Shown here: positions 1 through 4,153 of the stretch, piece by piece | How positions within the stretch are numbered: the first letter of the stretch is position 1 | Layout of the letters: each line of letters starts with the position of its first letter | Source: Candidatus Omnitrophota bacterium | GTDB lineage: Bacteria; Omnitrophota; Gorgyraeia; S143-82 | Assembly: GCA_027065215.1 (NCBI GenBank) | Contig: JAMOOT010000285.1 | Coordinates: 1 to 7,240, forward strand | Length of the DNA stretch: 7,240 bases | Reading direction: 5' to 3' | Notes under the pieces: generated by a model | What the model was told of the DNA's origin: nothing | The model's database searches: none | The model's input: only the letters and a program-made list of their open reading frames with translations | Translations under genes and position numbers: made by a program

Positions 1-186
1 GTGTTTTTGAGTGGAGGGGGAGGTAGGGCTCCAGGGTTAAAGGAGTATTTGGAAAAGTCGTTAGAGATACCGGTTGAGAATTGGGATGTATTAAGTAAAT
101 TTGAATTAGGTAAGGGTATCAATAAAGATACCATCTTAGTTAGAAAAGATATGATACATGCTTGTTTGGGAGCGGGGTTGCTGTAA
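1..186 (+). CDS. pilM: Type IV pilus assembly ATPase-like protein PilM, C-terminal fragment
   Basis: This is the 3' end of a gene cut by the window edge; 61 residues remain, ending at a TAA at 184-186. PilM is an actin-like cytoplasmic protein that binds nucleotide and the N-terminal tail of PilN, linking the cytoplasmic motor side of the type IV pilus to the inner-membrane PilN/PilO complex. The fragment opens with VFLSGGGGRAPGLKEYL, which matches the glycine-rich nucleotide-binding motif near the C-terminus of PilM/FtsA-like actin folds, followed by the usual EIPVE segment. It ends IHACLGAGLL, close to the AxGLAL ending common in the family. The identity rests on these motifs plus the pilN and pilO genes directly downstream; pilN starts 3 nt after the stop. 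The apparent GTG at position 1 is only an internal valine codon, not a start. Confidence 0.88.
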   Translation: MFLSGGGGRAPGLKEYLEKSLEIPVENWDVLSKFELGKGINKDTILVRKDMIHACLGAGLL

Positions 187-189
187 AGG

Positions 190-762
190 ATGAAGGTAAA
201 ACTTAACCTATTGCCAGAGGAATTCCGGACCGTCAGATCGGCCAAACTTCCAGTTTGGCTTACTTTTAATTTCTTTAGTATACCTATCTTGTTTTTGGTT
301 CTCAATTTGGTAGTTGATTTAGTACTCGGGATAATGGTGGTTTGGAAAGATGCTGATATCAAAATGATAACCAGTAAGGAAAAGACCTTGTATCCCCAGA
401 GAGAGGAACAAAGGCGGTTGGAAAATATGTATCGAGAGTATAATTCATTGGTGGCAAAAGGTTCTCGTTGGGGAGAGGTGATGAATATAATAAGTGATTG
501 TCTACCTCAGACAGGATGGTTTACTAAGTTTTATTTGGATACCAAAGTAGGAGAGTTGATAATAAAAGGCTCCTTTTATAGCAAAGAGGGAGGGAAAGGG
601 CTTACAGGGAAGTTTATATCGTGCTTAAAAGGAGAAGATTTGCTTAACAAATTATTTAAGTCGATAGTCAGTAAGCAAATTATACAAAGAAAGATAGGGA
701 AGACAGAAGTTCAGGATTTTTATTTGTTGTTTAAGATGAAAGAGAAGGGCAAGAAAAGATGA
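190..762 (+). CDS. pilN: Type IV pilus inner-membrane protein PilN
   Basis: The protein has 190 residues, normal for PilN. It begins MKVKLNLLPEE, the conserved INLLP-type cytoplasmic motif that docks into PilM. One membrane segment follows at about residues 23-51 (VWLTFNFFSIPILFLVLNLV onward), then a charged, probably coiled-coil stretch at about 54-95. A periplasmic ferredoxin-like PilN/GspL-type domain runs from about 96 to 184 (DCLPQTGWFTKFYL, LIIKGSFYS, a helix around FISCLKGEDLLNKLF, and a final strand QDFYLLFKM). PilN pairs with PilO to form the periplasmic alignment scaffold of the pilus machine. The ATG lies 3 nt after the pilM stop. The best Shine-Dalgarno-like stretch is GGGAGCGGGG at 168-177 inside pilM, so translation is probably coupled. 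The alternative reading is a GspL-like type II secretion subunit; the separate small PilM/PilN/PilO layout favours the pilus. Confidence 0.9.
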   Translation: MKVKLNLLPEEFRTVRSAKLPVWLTFNFFSIPILFLVLNLVVDLVLGIMVVWKDADIKMITSKEKTLYPQREEQRRLENMYREYNSLVAKGSRWGEVMNIISDCLPQTGWFTKFYLDTKVGELIIKGSFYSKEGGKGLTGKFISCLKGEDLLNKLFKSIVSKQIIQRKIGKTEVQDFYLLFKMKEKGKKR

Positions 763-1316
763 AAGAAATACCAATGGATGCACAAAAAGTGCTATTACTT
801 TCAATATTACTTGGTGTCGTTATCACAGTTGTAAATGTTTTCTTGGTTGCGCTCCCGTTATGGAATGTTTATCAAGAAAAGTCTGCTAAATTCGAGAAGA
901 TAGCACGCCGATTAAAACAAAGCAAAGCGAGGGTAAGGGATGAAGATCTGTTGGTATATATTAAACAATTGAAAGAAAAAATTGCCAAAATAGAGGATCG
1001 TATTGTAGGAGATATAGATTTAACCTTTGTGATGGAAGATATAGCCTCTATTGCCAGGGATTCTGGGTTGGAATTAAAACAGATTCTGCCTAAGGAGGTA
1101 GTTCCTCTAAAGACGAGATCCCTTTCTGGATTGGCTTTTTCTCGCATCCTTTTCATTGGCTCAGGAGGGTATCACGAATTAGGAAAGTTTGTTGCAAGTC
1201 TTGAAAATAGTAAATATATATGTAAAATAGAATCCATCACTATAATACCTAATATGAGTGATTATCATCACAATGACGTAAAAGTGTTGATATCAGTATT
1301 GAGCAGAAAGGAGTGA
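759..1316 (+). CDS. pilO: Type IV pilus inner-membrane protein PilO
   Basis: The protein has 185 residues and the PilO/GspM layout: a short cytoplasmic tail, one membrane segment at about 10-36 (VLLLSILLGVVITVVNVFLV onward), a lysine/glutamate-rich coiled coil at about 38-82, and a C-terminal alpha/beta domain at about 88-182 (ARDSGLELKQILPKEVV, then a strand-helix unit with YHELGKFVASLENSKYICKIESITI). In the family this periplasmic domain dimerises with PilN and contacts PilP. The start ATG overlaps the pilN stop as ATGA (759-762), and an AAGGG at 745-749 gives normal spacing. A second in-frame ATG at 774 would remove five residues. Sequence conservation in PilO is low, so the call leans on topology and position. 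No pilP or pilQ follows; the next gene is trpE. Confidence 0.87.
   Translation: MKEIPMDAQKVLLLSILLGVVITVVNVFLVALPLWNVYQEKSAKFEKIARRLKQSKARVRDEDLLVYIKQLKEKIAKIEDRIVGDIDLTFVMEDIASIARDSGLELKQILPKEVVPLKTRSLSGLAFSRILFIGSGGYHELGKFVASLENSKYICKIESITIIPNMSDYHHNDVKVLISVLSRKE
1307..1313 (+). promoter_or_regulatory. Ribosome-binding site at the pilO end, bearing on the trpE start
   Basis: AAAGGAG occupies the last codons of pilO. It lies only 2 nt before an ATG at 1316, which opens a dead-end frame of 13 codons. It lies 6 nt before ATT at 1320, which is in frame with trpE, and 24 nt before the TTG at 1338, the first conventional in-frame start for trpE. It is the only good Shine-Dalgarno in the area, so its spacing is evidence on which codon starts trpE. 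Confidence 0.65.
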
Positions 1317-1337
1317 TGGATTATTCCTTCCATAATA

Positions 1338-2819
1338 TTGGGGATATCCAAGGATGAGTTTTCTTCTCTTAAAAAGAAGTATAATCTGGTTCCGCTTTGG
1401 GTGGACTTGTCAACGGATATAATTACTCCTTTAGGTGCATTCCTCTCCCTTGCGGATAATCATCAGCCCTCTTATTTATTGGAGTCGGTTGAGAGAGAAG
1501 AGTCTATTGCCAGGTTTTCGTTTTTGGGGGTTGGTGCGTTAGAGAGTATTGTCATATCTGGAAGGGATCCTCGTGGTTGTTTAAATGAGGTGTTTCATAG
1601 GTATAGGGTTCCTCCTTTGGATGGTGTCTTTCCATTTGAGGGTGGGTTTGTAGGATACCTTTCCTATGACCTTGTTCGCTTTTTTGAACCGGTGGATGTA
1701 AAGGTGCAGGAAGACTATCCTGAGGCAATGTTTTTCTTACCTGAGATTCAGATCGCATTTGACCACAAGGAACAGAGAATGCGGGTGCTTCTTTGGATGA
1801 AGGCAGAGTATTCTGATTATGAGCAGGGAATGAATCGGTTGTATGAGATATTGGGGCGTATGGGTAGATCTTCTCAAAAGGAATTTTTTGATTATTCGGT
1901 GTTGGAGTCTGCTCGCCGAGAGGTGAGGGGCACACTTAAAGGGGTGAGTTCTAATTTTACTAAGAGGAGATTTTTGCAGGCAGTAGAGAGGGCGAAGCAT
2001 CATATATATAATGGTGACGTAGTTCAGGTGGTCCTCTCTCAGAGGTTTGAGATGGAGGCTAAAGTGCATCCTTTCTTGGTTTATCGAATTCTTCGTTTGT
2101 TAAACCCCTCTCCCTATATGTTCTATCTTTCTTTTCCTAATCAGCGCTTGAGGTTGGTGGGATCCTCGCCCGAGATGTTGGTTCGGTTAAAGGATGGAGT
2201 TATTGAGACCCACCCTATAGCCGGGACTCGGCGCAGGGGAAGGAATAGGGAAGAGGATCTCATATTAGCAAAAGATCTGCTTTCTGATGAAAAGGAGCGG
2301 GCAGAGCATGTGATGTTGGTGGATCTGGGGAGGAACGATATTGGTAGGGTATCTGAACTTGGAACCGTTAGAGTAGAGGAATTTATGCACATAGAGAATT
2401 TTTCTCACGTTATGCATATTGTCTCTCGAGTGTCGGGGCGTTTAAAACCAGGGTTGTCGGCGTTAGATGTCCTTTCCTCTACTTTTCCTGCTGGAACGGT
2501 CTCTGGTGCTCCCAAGATTCGGGCAATGGAGATAATAAGTAATCTTGAACCAACCCCTCGAGGAATTTATGCAGGCGGGATTGGATATTTTGACTTCTCT
2601 GGTAATATGGATATCTGTATTGCCATAAGGACGATTCTGTTTTATAATAATAAATCTTTTGTCCAGGCTGGTGCAGGGATAGTAGCCGATTCTGTGTCGG
2701 AATTGGAGTACAAAGAGACTTTAAACAAGGCAAGGGCTCAGATTTTAGCAATTAGGTTGGCAGAGAAGATAGGAGGTAGAGGGATATATGGTAAGGATAA
2801 GATTGCGAAAGCCAGGTAA
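1338..2819 (+). CDS. trpE: Anthranilate synthase component I TrpE
   Basis: TrpE converts chorismate, with ammonia supplied by the TrpG glutaminase, to anthranilate, the first committed step of tryptophan synthesis in the cytoplasm. The length of 493 residues is normal. Numbering from the TTG start, the N-terminal regulatory domain has LLES at 47-50 and NPSPYMFYL at 256-264, both linked to tryptophan feedback binding in the family. The chorismate-binding domain shows NGDVVQVVLSQRF (225-237), PIAGT (293-297), LVDLGRND (327-334), FPAGTVSGAPKI (383-394), and YAGGIGYFDFSGNMD (411-425), then EYKETLNKA (457-465). The alanine in PIAGT and the LLES motif favour TrpE over the aminodeoxychorismate synthase PabB. 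No trpG or other trp gene is in the window. The start is uncertain: TTG 1338 lacks a well-placed Shine-Dalgarno, while ATT at 1320 or 1323, in the same open frame, sits correctly after AAAGGAG. The last 32 nt overlap rpsP and give a non-family tail of roughly 15 residues. Confidence 0.95.
   Translation: MGISKDEFSSLKKKYNLVPLWVDLSTDIITPLGAFLSLADNHQPSYLLESVEREESIARFSFLGVGALESIVISGRDPRGCLNEVFHRYRVPPLDGVFPFEGGFVGYLSYDLVRFFEPVDVKVQEDYPEAMFFLPEIQIAFDHKEQRMRVLLWMKAEYSDYEQGMNRLYEILGRMGRSSQKEFFDYSVLESARREVRGTLKGVSSNFTKRRFLQAVERAKHHIYNGDVVQVVLSQRFEMEAKVHPFLVYRILRLLNPSPYMFYLSFPNQRLRLVGSSPEMLVRLKDGVIETHPIAGTRRRGRNREEDLILAKDLLSDEKERAEHVMLVDLGRNDIGRVSELGTVRVEEFMHIENFSHVMHIVSRVSGRLKPGLSALDVLSSTFPAGTVSGAPKIRAMEIISNLEPTPRGIYAGGIGYFDFSGNMDICIAIRTILFYNNKSFVQAGAGIVADSVSELEYKETLNKARAQILAIRLAEKIGGRGIYGKDKIAKAR
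2771..2777 (+). promoter_or_regulatory. Ribosome-binding site of rpsP inside trpE
   Basis: AGGAGGT lies 10 nt before the rpsP ATG at 2788, within the final codons of trpE. It is a near-complete match to the anti-Shine-Dalgarno sequence and supports the start chosen for rpsP despite the 32-nt overlap. Confidence 0.8.
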
Positions 2820-3051
2820 ACCGGTAAAGCATCGCTATCACTTTCATGTGGTTGCTTGTGATGCCCGTGAGGGAAGGGAAGGAAGGGTCTTGGAGGTCTT
2901 AGGTTATTATGATCCTTCAAAGAATCCTGAATTTTATGAATTGAAGTTGGACAGGATTGAAGATTGGATAAGGAAGGGTGCTCAACCTACAGATACTGTG
3001 AAGAGCCTCATAAAAAAGGCCAGAAAAAGACTGGCCAATTCGGCTCAGTGA
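2788..3051 (+). CDS. rpsP: Small ribosomal subunit protein bS16
   Basis: The protein has 87 residues, within the usual 75-100 for bS16, a 30S protein that binds 16S rRNA and assists subunit assembly. It starts MVRIRLRKPGKP, the family opening being MVxIRLxRxG. It contains HFHVVACDAREGREGRVLEVLGYYDPSKNP, matching the YRIVVADSRxxRDGRxIExIGxYxP core, and then the closing signature KGAQPTDTVKSLIKKA at about 63-78. The ATG is backed by AGGAGGT at 2771-2777. The gene begins inside the end of trpE and stops 58 nt before trmD. In many bacteria rpsP follows ffh and is followed by a KH-domain RNA-binding protein gene and rimM; none of these is here. Confidence 0.97.
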   Translation: MVRIRLRKPGKPVKHRYHFHVVACDAREGREGRVLEVLGYYDPSKNPEFYELKLDRIEDWIRKGAQPTDTVKSLIKKARKRLANSAQ

Positions 3052-3068
3052 TTTTATCTATCGTATCC

Positions 3069-3092
3069 TATACCCCACGGTTTGTGGGTATA
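3069..3092 (+). promoter_or_regulatory. Hairpin in the rpsP-trmD gap, just before the trmD ribosome-binding site
   Basis: TATA-C-CCCAC, loop GGTTT, then GTGGG-TATA forms a 9-bp stem with one bulged C at 3073. It ends 3 nt before the trmD Shine-Dalgarno GAGGAAGG (3096-3103). No T run follows (the next bases are ATTG), so it is not an intrinsic terminator. It may tune trmD translation or protect or process the mRNA between a highly expressed ribosomal protein gene and the low-abundance methyltransferase. That role is inference; the base pairing is seen directly. Confidence 0.5.
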
Positions 3093-3109
3093 ATTGAGGA
3101 AGGCATAAG

Positions 3110-3805
3110 ATGTTCATTGACATATTCACTCTTTTCCCCATTATGTTTGATGGGGTGATGCGGGTATCTATGTGGCAGAAGGCCCAAAAGATAGGTGCTG
3201 TTAGGATAAATCTATGGGATATAAGAGATTTTTCCCGTAGTAAACAATATAAAATAGATGCCCCGCCGTTTGGTGGTGGCCCAGGGATGGTTATACGGAT
3301 TGAACCCCTAATTGCTGGAGTAGAGCAGGTAAAGTCAGATTCTTCTTGGGTTATTTATCTTTCGGCCTCTGGTAGACGATTTGATCAAGAAAAGGCCGAG
3401 GAGTTGGCCAGTAAAGAACATCTTGTTCTTATATGCGGGCATTATGAAGGGATAGATCAGCGTATTATAGATTTAGTGGTTGATGAAGAATTGTCTGTTG
3501 GAGATTATATCCTAACTGGTGGAGAGGTCCCAGCAATGGTAGTAGTTGATACAATAATACGGTTGTTGCCGGGTGTATTGGGTGATAGCGAGAGTTTATC
3601 GGAGGAGAGTTTTTCGAATGGATTGTTAGAGTATCCTCATTATACAAGGCCAGAGAGATTTAGGAATCGCTGTGTTCCTGATGTCCTATTGAGTGGAAAT
3701 CACAATGCTATAAAGGAATGGCGGATGGAAAAGGCTATGGAAAGGACTAAGTTGATGCGGCCAGATTTGTTGAAAAACAGGAGGAAAGGATATGGTAACG
3801 GTTGA
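3110..3805 (+). CDS. trmD: tRNA (guanine-37-N1)-methyltransferase TrmD
   Basis: TrmD uses S-adenosylmethionine to methylate G37 next to the anticodon of certain tRNAs, preventing +1 frameshifting. It acts as a homodimer and is usually essential. The protein has 231 residues, slightly short of the usual 240-255. It opens MFIDIFTLFPIMFDGV. Family motifs are FGGGPGMV (54-61), YLSASGRRFDQ (83-93), the trefoil-knot cofactor site ICGHYEGIDQR (108-118) and SVGDYILTGGEVPAM (129-143), LLEYPHYTRPERF (172-184), and VPDVLLSGNHNAIKEWR (189-205). Arg151 aligns with E. coli Arg154. The E. coli general base Asp169, in a DSF motif, aligns with Glu166 in ESF here. GAGGAAGG at 3096-3103 gives 6-nt spacing to the ATG. 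The last 14 nt overlap rplS, the same operon neighbour as in many bacteria; rimM, usually just upstream, is missing. Confidence 0.97.
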   Translation: MFIDIFTLFPIMFDGVMRVSMWQKAQKIGAVRINLWDIRDFSRSKQYKIDAPPFGGGPGMVIRIEPLIAGVEQVKSDSSWVIYLSASGRRFDQEKAEELASKEHLVLICGHYEGIDQRIIDLVVDEELSVGDYILTGGEVPAMVVVDTIIRLLPGVLGDSESLSEESFSNGLLEYPHYTRPERFRNRCVPDVLLSGNHNAIKEWRMEKAMERTKLMRPDLLKNRRKGYGNG

Positions 3806-4145
3806 TTACATTAGGGAACTCGAGAAACAACAAATAAAAGAGAACATACCAGACTTTCGTCCCGGAGATACTATTGTGGTTGGATATCGCATTACTGAGG
3901 GCGATAAGACTCGTGTCCAGAACATCGAGGGTTTGGTTATAGCCCGACAGGGAGGTTCTGTGAGAGAGACGGTTACGATTCGTAGGATATCGCATGGAGA
4001 AGGAGTAGAGATTACCTTCCCTATTCATTCTCCAAATGTGGAGTACATCAAGGTAAAGAGACGGGGTAAGGTGCGACGGGCCAAACTTTATTATATACGA
4101 GAGAAGATCGGTAAAGCGGCAAAGATAAAGGAAAGGCAAGAGTAG
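3792..4145 (+). CDS. rplS: Large ribosomal subunit protein bL19
   Basis: The protein has 117 residues, the usual bL19 length. bL19 sits at the 30S-50S interface of the large subunit. Sequence landmarks are an N-terminal helix ending in PDFRPGDTIVVGYRITEGDKTRVQ (the family has PxFrpGDTVrV...EG.keRvQ), then the strand block EGLVIARQGGSVRETVTIRRIS, then GVEITFPIHSPNVEYIKVKRRGKVRRAKLYYIRE, matching GVGVERxFPlHSPxIxxIeVxrrGkVRRAKLYYLR. AGGAGG at 3779-3784 lies 7 nt before the ATG, inside the trmD 3' end, and the two genes overlap by 14 nt, implying coupled translation. A terminator-like hairpin lies 75 nt after its stop. In many genomes rnhB or ylqF follows; here a large exported protein gene does. 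Confidence 0.97.
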   Translation: MVTVDYIRELEKQQIKENIPDFRPGDTIVVGYRITEGDKTRVQNIEGLVIARQGGSVRETVTIRRISHGEGVEITFPIHSPNVEYIKVKRRGKVRRAKLYYIREKIGKAAKIKERQE

Positions 4146-4153
4146 CCCTTAGA

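Noticed and set aside
1241..1246. TATAAT inside pilO as an internal promoter for trpE-rpsP.
   Set aside because: There is no -35-like hexamer at 16-18 nt and no TG extension. The region is AT-rich, so chance is likely.
1314..1316. pilO and trpE are in the same frame with a single TGA between them, suggesting a read-through fusion or recoded UGA.
   Set aside because: TGA also ends pilN, rpsP and trmD at the expected family ends, so it is a normal stop here. A PilO-TrpE fusion makes no topological sense.
1316..1357. 13-codon frame (MDYSFHNIGDIQG) before trpE as a trp leader peptide.
   Set aside because: It contains no tryptophan codon, and no attenuator stems or T run were seen between it and trpE.
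1552..2751. Several antisense open frames opposite trpE.
   Set aside because: They are shadows of a strongly conserved sense gene, with low-complexity compositions and no motifs.
2964..3158. Plus-strand frame of 64 codons across the rpsP-trmD gap, considered as a remnant of the KH protein or rimM.
   Set aside because: Its translation shows no KH GxxG motif or RimM-like sequence; it is an off-frame reading of the rpsP end and trmD start.
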